NCBI GenBank assembly: GCA_014218235.1
Contig: JACBKR010000782.1
Span: 1 to 64,000, forward strand
DNA from: Colocasia esculenta
Taxonomy: Eukaryota; Streptophyta; Magnoliopsida; Alismatales; Araceae
Reading direction: 5' to 3'
Length of the DNA stretch: 64,000 nucleotides
Shown here in pieces: positions 1-12,147 of the stretch. Each line of letters opens with the position of its first letter. The first letter of the stretch is position 1. The notes beneath the pieces are model-generated. The model was not told the DNA's origin, did not search any database, and was given only the letters and a program-made list of their open reading frames with translations. A program made the position numbers and the translations under genes.

Positions 1-175
1 AAAGTGGCATATGTTGGTGTAAACAGACATAAGTTGATGTAAAACTGGCATATGTTAGTGCAAACTCGCATATGTTGGTGCAAATAAACATATGTTGGTC
101 TAAAACTGGAATATGTTGGTGCAAAACAATATATGTTATTGCAAACTGGCATATGTTGGTGTAAAACAACATATG
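1..175. repeat. 20/21-bp CATATG minisatellite, array A (left edge)
   Basis: About eight degenerate copies of a 20-21 bp unit with core CATATGTTGGTG followed by a variable tail such as TAAAACTGG or CAAACTGG. The array runs off the left end of the window. It is continuous with the array at 6065-6950: removing the copia element at 176-6059 and one copy of its target duplication rejoins a normal unit (CATATG followed by TTGGTTCAAACAGG). The CATATG core is a perfect palindrome. Confidence 0.9.
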
Positions 176-767
176 TGTTGGTTTTCTGTTTTGAATTCAA
201 GCATTTCTCCTTGTTTGATTGTGTGTGTGTGTGTAAAGTTTTGTCCCATATTGGATATCTAAGAAAGTTAGAAGGCCTTAAATAAGATGTGCCTTTTTTC
301 TATGCTTAGATATGTTAAGGGAACTTACACACACGCGCGGGCTGAGCCCAAATCAGGTGGTTCCGGGGGGACTAAGCCTGAAACCAGTTCAGCGGGCGCG
401 ACGCACGTGATTATTGCACGCAGGGGGGGGGGTGAAAATCTCCGGCCTAGGGGCCTCGCGCTGGCGGGCCCGATTTGCTTCTTCATCTCGCTCCGTTCGC
501 TGCTCCGCTGCATGTCCTGTGCCATTTCTGAGGCGATTTGAGGTTGAGTTCGTGGGTGACGTCTGTGTTGGAGTGCACCTACGGACGCCGCGAGTGGTTG
601 TCGGATCTTTGGAGAATTTTTCCAGCGAGCCTCTGCACCATAGGGCGGCAATATATTCTCTAAAGACAGTCGGCACACCGACGCTTCAACCAGATAAACT
701 TTTTTTGATCTCTGTGAATGCATCGTCATCTGTCTATTTCATACATCCCTGTTACGATTTTCTTACA
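176..767 (+). repeat. copia-1 5' LTR
   Basis: 592 bp, starting TGTTGGTTTTCT and ending TTTTCTTACA. It matches 5302-6059 throughout, except for about 165 bp absent here after position 475. The missing part includes a CT-rich stretch present in the 3' copy, so this LTR probably suffered a deletion. A TG-rich microsatellite lies at 219-233 and a G9-10 tract at about 423-432. Confidence 0.92.
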
Positions 768-796
768 GTTTTTGAGAATATATTGCATCAATAGTC

Positions 797-3700
797 ATGG
801 TGAATGTTAAGGCTTCAGGTTCTGATGAGGTTAGCGCCAAGTCCGAGAGGTTTTTTGGGCAGAACTTCAAACGTTGGCAACAACGAATGAAGTTTTACCT
901 TACCACATTAGGGCTTTTCTCTGTTATAGATTCAGATCCTCCTTCAGCTGATGAAAAGGAACCTACCCGTAGTGCCGCCATAGAGAGCTTTAAACAGAAA
1001 GATTATCTCTGCCATGGGAGAATCTTGTCTACTCTCTTAGACGCACTATTCGATGTGTGCTGCTCCACAACTTCCGCCAAAGAGTTATGGAAATCTTTGG
1101 ATAAGAAATACAACTCTGAGGATTCTGGTTTAGAAAAGTACACTGTGGGCAAGTTCTTAAACTTTAAGATGGTCGAGGGAAAGTCTATGGTTGAGCAGAC
1201 CCATGAATTCCAGATTCTGCTTCATGGTCTTGTTGAGGGAGAAATGCCATTGCCCGAAAAACTTCAGGTCTTATCTATCATCAAGAAATTGCCTCCAAGT
1301 TGGGAAGATTTTGGCATGACACTCAAACATAGGAGAGGTAAAATCTCTCTAGAAGATTTGATGATTGCATTAAATATTGAAGAAGAACATCGGAAGCAAC
1401 ATAAGGATGATGATAAGGGGATGCCAGTGGATTTCACTCCAAAGGCGAATGTGGTGGTAACCTCGTCTGACAAGAAGAAATTCAAAAATCATAAAATGAA
1501 GAACAAAATGAAACCCAAACCGAAGATTCAAAAGAAGGATGGAACTAAGCCTTGCTGGGCTTATGGACAAGTTGGACATTTTGCTAAGTTCTGTCCTGAG
1601 CGAAAGGACAAGAAGAAGAACCAAGGCAATGTGCCCAACACCAAGGCACAAGTCAATGTTGTGACTACTAGTGTTGGCACCAGCGATGGGTTTGTTTCCT
1701 TTAATCCTGAACTAATTTTGATTTATCAACCCAACGAATGGTTAGTTGATACATGAGCTAATGTGCATTGTTGTGCTGATCGCTCTGCCTTCCTTACTTA
1801 TCAGGCAATTGAAGGTGCTTTCGTGACCATGGGGAACCATTCTGCAGCCAGGGTGTTGGGGATAGGATGTGTTGATTTGTGGTTTACCTCAGGAAAGGTC
1901 CTGTCACTACATGAGGTGCATCATGTTCCAGCGGTCCGACGGAATCTGATTAGTAGCTCTAAGTTAGTTCGTGCTGGTTATCAGTTGATATTTAAATGTA
2001 ATAAAGTTGTATTATTACATTTAGGAACCTTTATTGGAAAGAGTTATCTTCATGAAGGGTTATTTAAACTCAATATTGAATGTGTTTCTTTAAATAAATC
2101 TAATGATAGTTTTGATGTTGCTTGCTCCTATAATGTTGAATCTTACGATGTGTGGCATGATAGATTATGACATGTTAATTTTAATACTGTGAAAAGGATG
2201 ATGAATCTTGACATAATTCCTAAGTATGCTATAGGTTCCAAGAAAAAATGTTAAATTTACGTGCAATATAAACAGTCCTGTAAACCTTTCAAATCAGTTG
2301 ATAGAAATTTTGATATTCTAGAATTGATTCATACTGATTGCTATGAGTTTAATGGTGTAATAACGAGAGATCATAAAAGATATTTTATTACTTTTATTGA
2401 TGATTGTTCTCGTTATAACAATTTGCTGAAAACTAAAGATGAAGCTTTAGATAAATTTGTGGTGTTTAAATCTGAAGCTGAAAATCAAACAAATAAATCT
2501 ATTAAGAGGTTAAGGTCTGATAGTGGTGGAGAGTTTACCTTGAATTTGTTTCAAAATTTTTGTCAAGATTCAGGTATCATTCATGAGGACACTGCTCCAT
2601 ATAGTCCTCAATCTAATGGTGTAGCAGAACGTAAGAACCGAACCCTTGAAGATATGATTAATTCCATGTTAGGCAGTTCTGGCTTACCCAACTTCATGTG
2701 GGGGGAAGCTCTGTACACTGCATGTCATGTGTTAAATAGGGTACCGATGAAGTCAAGGGATAAAAGCCCATATGAGCTTTGGAAGGGTCGGAGGACAAGT
2801 TTGAAATACCTTAAAGTGTGGGGGTGCCTTGCAAAGGTACTAGTACCTGAACACAAGAGGAAAAAACTTGGTCCAAAGACTATGGTTGACATCTTCTTGA
2901 GTTATGCTCAGAATAGTTTTGCATATAGGTTTCTGATTATTAAATCAAAAATTTCTGGAATAGATGTAAATACAATTGTGGAACTTCGTGATGCTACATT
3001 TTTTGAGGATATATTTCCTATGAAGACAAGAATACCTCAGTCTATTTCTAGTGTATCTACTTCAACTAGAGATGAGTCTACTTTTGTAGAAGTCCTACTA
3101 TCCTTGGTGGGTGCACCTTCCTCAAGTCACTCTAGATTAGATGAAATAAGTGAGTGTACAAAATTGAGAAGGAGCAAGAGGCAACATGTGTCTAAGGATT
3201 TAGGCCAAGACTTTGTCACCTACAATATAGAAGGTGATCCTGTGACATATAGAGATGATATGGCTTCTCCGGAAGCTAAGCACTGGAAAGAGGCCGTTAA
3301 GAGTGAAATGGACTCTATTATCTCTAATGCCACTTGGGAGTTGGTAGATTTGCCTCCTGGCTTCACCACCATAGGATGTAAGTGGGTGTTTAAGAGAAAA
3401 TTAAAACCTGATGGGTCAATGGATAAGTTCAAAGCTCGCATAGTTGCTAAGGGATTCAAACAGAAAGAAGGGATTGACTATTTTAACACTTATTCTCCTA
3501 TTACCAGAATAACTACAATCCGAGTGCTGATAGCACTGGCATCCATATATCATCTTGAGGTCCATCAAATGGATGTCAAGATGGCATTCCTTAATGGAGA
3601 TCTTGACGAGGAGATATATATGGATCAACCAGAGGGATATGTACATTCTGGAAGTGAGAAAAAGGTTTGTAAGTTAATCAAGTCTCTTTATGGTTTGAAG

Positions 3701-4783
3701 CAAACCCCTAAGCAGTGGCATGAAAAGTTTGATAGAGCTATGCTATCTTTTGGCTTTGAAATCAATGACTCTAATAAATGTGTGTATGCTAAGATGAAAG
3801 GTGATGAATGTATTATTTTGTGTTTATATGTAGATGATATTCTACTTTTTGGAACTAACCTTTCTATTATAAATGAGACAAATGCTCTCTTGAGTGGTAA
3901 GTTTGATATGAAGGATATGGGTTGTGCTGACGTGATTTTGGGGCTGAAGTTGACTCGCTCAACTGATGGAATAGCAATTTCTCAGGCACACTATGTTGAG
4001 GAAGTGCTAGAGAAATATGGCTATAGCCAAGTTAAATATGTTGTCACACCCTATGACCCTTCAAAGACTTTCCACAAGAATAAAAGTGGCGTGGCTATGT
4101 CTCAATTGCGATATTCACAAATAATTGGCAGTTTAATGTATTTACCAAATTGTTCTAGACCTGATATTTCTTTTGCAGTAACAAAATTAAGCAGGTTTAC
4201 CAGTTGTCCGGACAGAACACATTGGGATGCATTAGATAGAGTACTCAAATACTTGAAAGGGACTATATCCTTAGGCTTGTACTATGGGAGGTTTCCTACA
4301 GTCCTGGAGGGATATAGTGATGCTAGTTGGATTGCTGACACTGCTGAGTGTAAAGACGTTACTGGTTATGTTTTTACACTTAGAGGCGGTGCAGTTGCTT
4401 GGAGGTCTTTTAAACAGACGATTATATCCCGTTCTACATCTGAGGCAGAATTGTGTGCTTTGGATACCACAGTAACTGAAGCTGACTGGCTAAAGGGTCT
4501 TCTTACTGAAATTCCCTTGATTGTGAAACCAATTCCTCCTATTTTAGTGAACTGTGATAATCAAACAACAAAAGCTCAGATTAGAAGCTCCAAATATAAC
4601 CAGAAATAAAAGAGACATGTTCGAATAAGATTAAAGTCGGTTCGTGAGCTAGTGTCTCAAGGAGTGGTGTCCTTGGATTTTGTAAGTTCAAAGGACAATG
4701 TTGCTGAAATCAAGAGATCCAATAAGGGAATGGGATTGAGGCCTATTCTGGTTTCATCTATAGCAGCAACCCAACCTATCTGA
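797..4783 (+). pseudogene. copia-1 gag-pol polyprotein (four premature stops)
   Basis: A single reading frame of about 1,328 codons, starting at an ATG 30 bp past the 5' LTR. Order: UBN2-type gag; a zinc knuckle whose second cysteine is tyrosine (CWAYGQVGHFAKFC); protease (WLVDT followed by a stop where the DTGA glycine belongs); integrase with its acidic residues visible (HTD, RSDSGGEF, NGVAERKNRT); reverse transcriptase with YVDD; and RNase H (GYSDASW, STSEAEL). Premature stops fall at 1754-1756 (TGA), 2168-2170 (TGA, in the HHCC zinc-binding region), 2252-2254 (TAA) and 4607-4609 (TAA), and the frame ends at TGA 4781-4783. No frameshift is needed, so decay has been by nonsense changes only. 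A functional polyprotein cannot be made. The lineage resembles TNT1-94-type copia elements, but I did not resolve it. Confidence 0.93.
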
Positions 4784-5301
4784 TTGGAGATCCCAAGAAG
4801 TAGGTTCAATGTGGTTAAAACAAGCTATAAGGGTGAACCATAAGCATAAATTGATTGAGATGTAATCTCATAGTTTCTTCCTTAGATAGATGCTTGACTG
4901 CTAGTAAGGATGAGCTTAGGGCTCTTAATGAGTTCAAGGTCTTAACAACAGGATGCTTGCAATACATCCTTGGAGAACTCACCTATGTAAGTGTAACTGT
5001 GAGGCCGCGGTGTGGGGGGTCTAGGCAACTCTCCTTATCACTTATGAAGCAAGATTCGGTGGCATGGTCATAATGCACCAACCCAGAAGGATTCAATTGT
5101 CGCCCATGATGAGTTGTTGCCAATTGACTTTCACATATAAAAGGTTTAAGTTCAAAACTTAGTTCACTTCAAACCTGTGTGAATAAGATTGGTGTACTTA
5201 GGTGAAGATTCAAACCGGAAGGTATCTCCACTGAAAGCTCGTTACAACAAGCCACATGACATGTTTTGTTTCGCCAGAAATGATTTGAATTTGTGGGAGA
5301 T
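4784..5301 (+). other. copia-1 3' untranslated region with polypurine tract
   Basis: About 520 bp between the end of the polyprotein frame and the 3' LTR, with no gene. The last bases (5291-5301, TTGTGGGAGAT) are a typical copia polypurine tract, which primes plus-strand synthesis immediately before the LTR. Confidence 0.8.
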
Positions 5302-6059
5302 TGTTGGTTTTCTATTTTGAATTCAAGCATTTCCCCTTGTTTGATTATGTGTGTGTGTGTTAAGTTTTGTCCCATATTGGATATCTAAGAAAGTTGGAAG
5401 GCCTTAAATATTAGGTGCTTTTTTTTTATGCTTAGATATGTTAAGGGAACTTACACGCACGTGCGGGCCGAGCCCAAATCAGATGGTTTCGGGGGGACTG
5501 AGCCGGAAACTAGTTAAGCAGGTGCAACGCATGCGATTATCGCGCGTAGGGGGGGTGCAAATCCCTGGCCCGGGGGCCTCGCGCTGGCGGGTTCGGTTTG
5601 GTTTTGCCACTTTCTTTTTTTGTTTCTTAGGATTCCCTTGGCACCATTTTTCGTGAGGAGGTGGGTATGTTCTGCGGTTTTGGAAAAGAGAAAACTGAAG
5701 CGTCATCTTTGTCTCTTTCTTCTCTTCTTCTTCTCACTGTACGAAATCACTGTGACCAATCTGCTGCGCTGTTTCTTCGTCTCGCTCGGTTCGCTGCTTT
5801 GCTACATGCCCTGTGCCCTTTTCTGAGGTGATCTGAGGTTGAGGTGGGCGATGTCCGTGTTGGAGTGCACCTACAGATGCCGCGAGTGGTTGTTGGATCT
5901 TGGGAGAATCTTGCCAGCGAGTCTCTGCACCGTAGGATGACAATATATTCTCTAAAGACAGTCGGCATGCCGACCCTTCAACCAGATAAACTTTTTCTGA
6001 TCTCTGTGAACGCATCACCATCTGTCTATTTCATACATCCCTGTTACGGTTTTCTTACA
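5302..6059 (+). repeat. copia-1 3' LTR
   Basis: 758 bp from TGTTGGTTTTCT to TTTTCTTACA. It is homologous to 176-767 but carries about 165 extra bases (roughly 5597-5770) and many substitutions. It is followed directly by ATGTG, the right copy of the target duplication. Confidence 0.92.
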
Positions 6060-6064
6060 ATGTG

Positions 6065-6950
6065 TTGGTTCAAACAGGCATATGTTGGTGTAAAATAGGC
6101 ATATGTTGGTGCAAACAGGCATATGTTGGTGCAAACAAGCATATGTTAGTGCAAACTACCATATGTTGGTCTAAAACTGACATATGTTGGTGTAAAGTGG
6201 CATATGTTGGTGTAAACATGCATATGTTGGTGCAAAGTGGCATATGTTGGTCTAAAACTGGCATATGATGGTGCAAAGTGGCATATGCTGGTGTAAACAG
6301 ACATATGTTGGTGCAAAGTGGCATATGTTGGTGTAAACAGACATATGTTGGTGTAAAACTGGCATATGTTGGTGCAAACTCGCATATGTTGGTGCAAACA
6401 GACATATGTTGGTACAAACTGGCATATGTTGGCCTAAAACTAGCATATGTTGATGTAAAGCAGACATTTGTTGGTGCAAACAGGCATATGTTAGTGCAAA
6501 CTGACATATGTTGGTGCAAACATGCATATGTTGGTGCAAACAGGTATATATTGGTGTAAAACAAGTATTTGTTGGTGCAAACATGCATATGTTAGTGTAA
6601 ACTAGCATATGTTGGTGCAAACAAACATATATTAGTGTAAACTGGCATATGTTTGTGTAAAATAGGCATATGTTGGTCTAAAACAGGCATATGTTAGTGC
6701 AAACTGGCATATGTTGGTGTAAAACTGGTATATGTTGGTGCAAACTGGCATATGTTGGTGCAAACAGACATATGTTTGTCTAAAACTGACATATGTTGGT
6801 GTAAAACAGGTATATGTTGTTGCAAACAGGTATATATTAGTGTAAACTGGCATATGTTGGTGCAAACAGGCATATGTTGGTGTAAACTAGCATATGTTGG
6901 TGTAAAACTAGCATATGTTGGTCTAAAACTGGCATATGTTGGTGCAAACA
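6065..6950. repeat. CATATG minisatellite, array B (forward orientation)
   Basis: Roughly 43 units of 20-21 bp, core CATATGTTGGTG plus TAAA or CAAA and a variable CTGG, CAGG or GTGG tail. This is the continuation of array A beyond the copia-1 insertion. Units differ from one another at a few positions, so the array is not freshly homogenised. The complementary strand has no stop codon in the unit, giving long spurious open frames such as one of 172 codons at 6070-6588. Confidence 0.95.
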
Positions 6951-7128
6951 CACGGGAACGAACTACTGGTTCATGAGGCCAGTATCCAACCCGGACAATA
7001 CAGCACAAGAACCACCTCTCAGTCTCATAGCCACGGACTACTCAGTCCAGCTACCGCTCCACAAACACACAAAGTAAGCTAACCAACAGTGGAGACCAAC
7101 CAACACCACACCTGCATGATGACCAAAC
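6951..7128. other. unassigned sequence between minisatellite and LTR-like element
   Basis: CA-rich unique sequence with no open frame of note. It continues past the LTR-like element at 7129-9107 into 9108-10950, and the two parts share the same CA-rich, low-T composition. No gene seen. Confidence 0.6.
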
Positions 7129-9107
7129 TGTCCCCACAATAAATAATTCATTTATTTATATATTAATTTTGATGATTAACAAAATAGTACTAATGGATTA
7201 CTTGAGTCTTGAGAACAGGAAATAAAAGAAAAATGAAAGTTCAAGACAATCAGGTAAGTCTCATCTCTCATTCTGTCCAAGTCTTTGTATCGACTTCTTT
7301 GATAAGCAGAACGATTTCCTCTTTGACCGGAAAACTCAAAACAAATCAATATCGCAACGATTCCTTAAGTCATCGTAACGATTTCTTTAGACCTCGTAAC
7401 GATTTCTTTAGAACTCGCAACGACTCTCTAGCCGTAACGATTTCTTTAGACCTCGTAACGATTTCTTTAGAACTCGCAACGACTCTCTAGCCGTAACGAT
7501 TTCTTTAGACCTCGTAACGATTTCTTTAGACTCTCGTAACGATTTCTTTAGACCTCGTAACGATTTCTTTAGACCTCGTAACGATTCTAGCTCGTAACGA
7601 TTCTAGCCGTAACGATTTCTTTAGAATTCATAACGATTTCTTTAGAATTCATAACGATTTCTTTAGAGTTCATAACGATTTCTTTGAAACTCATAACGAC
7701 TTGATTACTGTAACGATTTCTTTAGAATTCATAACGATTTCTTTAGAGTTCATAACGATTTCTTTGAAACTCATAACGACTTGATTGCTGTAACGATTTC
7801 TTTAGAATTCATAACGATTTCTTTAGAGTTCATAACGATTTCTTTGAAACTCATAACGACTTGATTGCTGTAACGATTTCTTTAGAATTCATAACGATTT
7901 CTTTAGAGTTCATAACAGTTTCTTTGAAACTCATAACGACTTGCTATAACTCATAACGATTTCATAAGTCATGAAAGCATCATGATTATTTATATCGAAT
8001 TTCTTGCTGTATCAACATAATGCTTTTTAATAGCGTTGAAAAGTCAAAGTCATATCTTATCTGTTGACTGCTACGCATTAAATGCTCTCTGATCGTATCT
8101 CCCATGCATACAGACAATATCTTCTATTTCCATGCTACTCTGTCTACGTACTTTTTTAGACAGAACGGAGCCTTGCTATATATTGCAATATATGTTCCAT
8201 CTGTAACTAACAATCAACGACAGTCCTAGCTGTCCTCTATTTATTGTTGATATGCTTGCAGATATCTGACAAGACTCATCTGTACAACGTTGGATACAAG
8301 ATACAAGATTCTAAAACATTTTTCTGGCGTGTACTGAAGGGTAAAAGACTGAAGATCAGAAGCTTCCTTGGTGACCAGTCTAACGTACACCAGGATAAGA
8401 GACAACGGACACTTCAACGTTCAAATTTGAATCAGAAGTATAAATAAAAGACTCAAGACGGAGAAGAATATACAAGATAGAGTGAACAAGACTTGAATTT
8501 TTCAAAAAGAAAAATACCATCTCTTCGAGTCTTCAGTAGATTGAAAAGAAGAGCGAAGCTTCCACTCCAACTCAGTTCTCAGCTCTTAGCTCTCAGTGAT
8601 CAAAGGAGATTTTATTTGTGAGAGCTTGTGTAGTCCTTGGAGAGAAAACCTTGCTAAATCTATTTCTCTCTCGGGCCTTGGTAGCTTCAGCTTGTAGCCT
8701 GTTAAGCTAGAGTCTGAAGCCTGTTCACACTTTTTGTTCTTTAGTTGTGTTCCCTTCTGGACGAAGGAAGACCTGGTGGTATCCAGGGTGGTCGTTTTTC
8801 CCTTCAGGTTGAAGGAAGACCAGTTGAGGCTGGGTGTAAGGATCCATAAGGGGGATTGTACCCTTGGTAGTGAAATCCTGAGGTATTGCTCAGGGACTGG
8901 ACGTAGGTCTCCTGTGGAGAGGAGTTCCGAACCAGGATAAAAATCCTTGTGTCTTGTGGATGTGTTTTGTGTGGTTGTTGTCTTATTTGCTCTAACTCTA
9001 ACCTTGTTATTAAGTTGTGCAATCCCTTCAGTAAACAGGTTTTAATCAGAGATAGAAGTTTTAATAACCCATTCACCCCCCCCCCTGAGCTAGCTAGCTG
9101 GGCAACA
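7129..9107 (+). mobile_element. solo LTR-like element, Sirevirus-type, copy 1
   Basis: About 1,979 bp beginning TGTCCCCA and ending GGGCAACA. It matches, in opposite orientation, the well-bounded solo LTR at 24851-26819 (same termini, same length class, related minisatellite, same 'TTTTGATGATTAACAAAA' near the start and 'CCCATTCACCCCCC' near the end). Those two motifs are typical of Sirevirus LTRs. A TATA-like sequence lies at 8439-8447. Unlike copy 2, I see no target duplication (CAAAC before, CTGCA after), so it may derive from recombination between elements or have lost a flank. Confidence 0.75.
7318..7960. repeat. CGTAACGATTTCTTTAGA minisatellite inside LTR copy 1
   Basis: About 30 units of 20-22 bp built on CGTAACGATTTCTTTAGA with tails such as CCT, ACT and ATT. 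They are further organised into a longer higher-order unit of roughly 80-85 bp in the right half (7690-7930). It lies upstream of the TATA-like element at 8439, so it sits in the U3 part of the LTR. Confidence 0.9.
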
Positions 9108-10950
9108 CTGCAGACCACACAGCTGCAAGCCCATGCCTGGCACCTTTAGGGACTCCAGCCCGAGCTCCCTAAAGTGAGGCACTGGAAACATAGAACTAGC
9201 TGGGGACCAGTACGTCTACTAATGTCCGTCCCCCCAACCATGAGCGTGCTACAAGCGACTACACATCCACAAACACAAGTCGCTGCCCCCAGTCATCTTT
9301 ACCTCAGTCGGACGTACAACTCAAACACAGGAGTGAGGGTGTCCAGGAAGATGACTCAGACCTCAATGGTACACATCGTTCTGGGACATGCCTGAGCACA
9401 ACAAACACACATGCCTGGCTCACACAGAACTTGGGGTACTCGACTGAAGAGGTATTCTGGAATAGGCGCCGGACCACCAAACTCGGCAAACGCATAAACC
9501 ACAATATGTACTTATACAACCTTTATTATAAACCACGATTCATCGATATCATAATTAGCTTGTCACCGGTCACCAAATGACCTCCAAGCCAACATACACC
9601 TATATATACATGAACCACATTATCGTATAATACCCTTGCCTGTCATTGGTCATCTCATGACCTCCATAGCAACAATAAACACAATGAACAATAACCACTT
9701 AACTTAATATAACCATAATCGACATAAACCACTAACTAACTATACACTAACTCTTGACCCTACACATGCTTTACTAACATTAACCATCTTAAGTAACATT
9801 TAAAAGACAGCAAAAGACCAAGGCTAGGTTCACACTGGAACCTCACTGCCCAGCGACCACAAGTTAACCACAGAAGTTGAAACGCGATGGACACAGGCGT
9901 CGCCTTTCAAATTGCGACGGCCTATCCAGACACAATTCAAAACCTTATGCGACAGGGCCCAGGGTCGCAACCATATCACGATGGCCTAATATGTCGTCTT
10001 CAGGCTCAACCAGTCAACAACGACAATCAACATCTAAATCATGATGGCACAATACGTCGTGATAAGGACCACACTTAACGTCACACCAAATCACGACGGA
10101 CCACATCGTCGCATTCAATAAGAAAGCGACGGGTCGAGTGGTCGCATCCAAACCACCGCCACAACACACACGACAAAAGTCAGAAACGCGATGATGCATG
10201 GTGTCGCGTTCATACCATGAATGTGACAATGCACCACGTCGCGTTTCAAACACGATAGTGAGTTCAGCTCACAAGCCGAACCCACCATTACCACTGGAAA
10301 CCAACACATATTCGATACACATATCAAGCTAAGGCAATAAGCAAGATATCCACAATATGGCAAACCACCCATACATGCTTTCCACCCTTTAAACCATTTA
10401 AATCAAACTAAAACAAAAGGGTAGTCTCCCTACCAACTGAACGAGCCCGAAGAACACCTCGCCGCCGGCGTGCCCATGCTCCGGATGCCATCCCCGCGTG
10501 GAACCCGCGCCGCATGAGCCACCAGCCACCAAAAATCACCCCAAGAGCTTCACAGTAGCTCCCCCTTCTCCTGGACAGAGCTCCTCTGCTCTGTCTGAGC
10601 AAAACAGGTAATTAAACCATTGTTCAAAATTGCGATGTAGTTAGACGCCGCATTTAAGAGTTAAACTCGACAACCCTAGCCGTCGCCAATCGAAACCCAA
10701 AGTGCCGCTAAACACAAAGGCGGTTTTGTGAATCGTGACGGGAGAAACCGCCACGTTTAAATCGTGACGACTTGCTCCGTTGCGTTCACAACCAGTGAAC
10801 CAACGGGCTGTTTGGGCTAGAACCTCTGACCCACAATGCCCACACAACACATAGAAACCACAAACAAGGCCCAATGACCACCTCTTGGTCAAGAGCACCA
10901 CTCCAAAACCATTAAACATGGATCCGAAAAGATCGTGTCATTACAATTTC
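9108..10950. other. unassigned sequence with degenerate GCGA...GTCGC repeats
   Basis: No supported gene. The stretch is CA-rich on this strand and on the complement resembles an LTR (TATATATAGG at about 9604, AATAAAGGTTGTATAAG near 9520), but I could not find paired ends. At 9880-10255 and again at 10630-10800, short units of the type GCGATGG...GTCGC or ACGATGG...GTCGT recur every 45-60 bp; each can fold into a small imperfect hairpin. Confidence 0.5.
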
Positions 10951-11833
10951 AGACCAACATATGCCAGTTTACACCAACATATGTTTGTTTGTACCAACAT
11001 ATGTCTATTTTAGAGCAACATATGTCAGTTTGCACCAACATATGCCTGTTTTAGACCAACATATGCCAGTTTACACCAACATATGTCAGTATGCCAGTTT
11101 GCACCAACATATGTTGTTTTACACCAACATATGTCTATTTTACACCAACACATGCTAGTTTACACCAACATATGCCTGTTTGCACCAACATATGCCAGTT
11201 TTAGACCAACATATACCTGTTTTAGACCAACATATGCTTGTTTGCACCAACTCAATGCTAGTTTACACCAACATATGTCAGTTTTACACCAACATATCTC
11301 AGTTTTATACCAACATATGTCTGTTTACACCAACATATGTCTGTTTGCACGAACATATGGTTGTTTTAGACCAACATATGTCAGTTTACACCAACATATG
11401 CCAGTTTGTACCAACATATGTTGTTTTACACTAACATATGCCTATTTTACACTAACACATGACAGTTTACACCAATATATGCCTATTTGCACCAACATAT
11501 GCCAATTTGCACCAACATATGTTGTTTTACACCAACATATGCCAATTTTACACCAATATATGCCAGTTTTAGACCAACATATGTCAGTTTCCACCAACAT
11601 ATGTCAGTTTGCATCAACATATGCTAGTTTTAGACCAACATATACCAGTTTGCACCAACATATGCCAATTTTAGACCAACATATGCCAGTTTACACCAAC
11701 ATATGCATGTTTGCACTAACATATACCAGTTTGTACTAACATATACCTGTTTGCGCCAACAAATACCTATTTTACACCAACATATGCCAATTTTACACCA
11801 ACATATTCCAGTTTACACCAACAAATGCCAGTC
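10951..11833. repeat. CATATG minisatellite, array C (inverted orientation)
   Basis: Roughly 42 units of CACCAACATATGCCAGTTT and variants, the reverse complement of arrays A and B. Together with array B it brackets 6951-10950 as inverted arms of nearly equal length (about 885 bp each). The plus strand has no stop in the unit, so a spurious open frame of 218 codons (11083-11739) spans most of it. Confidence 0.95.
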
Positions 11834-11835
11834 TC

Positions 11836-11975
11836 CCCCTTTTCGACAACATTCAAAAAGATAGAAAGTGCAAGATATCATAGTAGAGATAAAAATTGAT
11901 TTCATTGCAAAAGTTGACAAGCATTGCATAGAGCATTACAGTGCAAAAGATGAAAACTTTAAATGTCAACCCAAC
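11836..11975 (-). repeat. inverted copy of the Sirevirus-like pre-LTR region
   Basis: The reverse complement matches 13825-13950: the same order of 'TTTTCATCTTTTG', 'CTATGCAATGCTTG' and 'TTTTTGAATGTTGTC' followed by a polypurine tract ending GGGGGAGA. The antisense pseudogene at 12148-13277 lies between the two inverted copies. Confidence 0.75.
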
Positions 11976-12147
11976 ATTCCATTCTCGATTTCCTTTCAAA
12001 AAGAAAAAAGCACCCTATACATTTCTACGAATTGTCATCCCCAGGAAGAGTGGGACGAAGTCTCGTCATGCCATAGTCTATGCTATCCAAATGCCTTTGT
12101 AATTGACCATGACTTTCCTCAATGGCGTTCAGCCTTGTGTCCACATG

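Larger units (their letters stand above)
176..6059 (+). mobile_element. Ty1/copia LTR retrotransposon (copia-1)
   Basis: A complete but decayed copia element of 5.9 kb. Both LTRs begin TGTTGG and end TTACA, and a 5-bp target duplication with one mismatch flanks it (ATATG at 171-175, ATGTG at 6060-6064). Internal order is gag, protease, integrase, reverse transcriptase, RNase H, which is the copia arrangement. It inserted inside the CATATG minisatellite. The LTRs differ in length (592 against 758 bp) and at many sites, so it is the oldest of the complete LTR elements here. No tRNA-complementary TGG follows the 5' LTR directly, which is unusual and leaves the primer unknown. Confidence 0.95.

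Noticed and set aside
6070..6588. 172-codon open frame rich in Cys, His, Thr and Tyr (and similar ones at 11083-11739 and 14496-14882)
   Set aside because: These are translations of the 20/21-bp minisatellite, which has no stop codon on one strand; the neighbouring frames are open too, and there is no domain.
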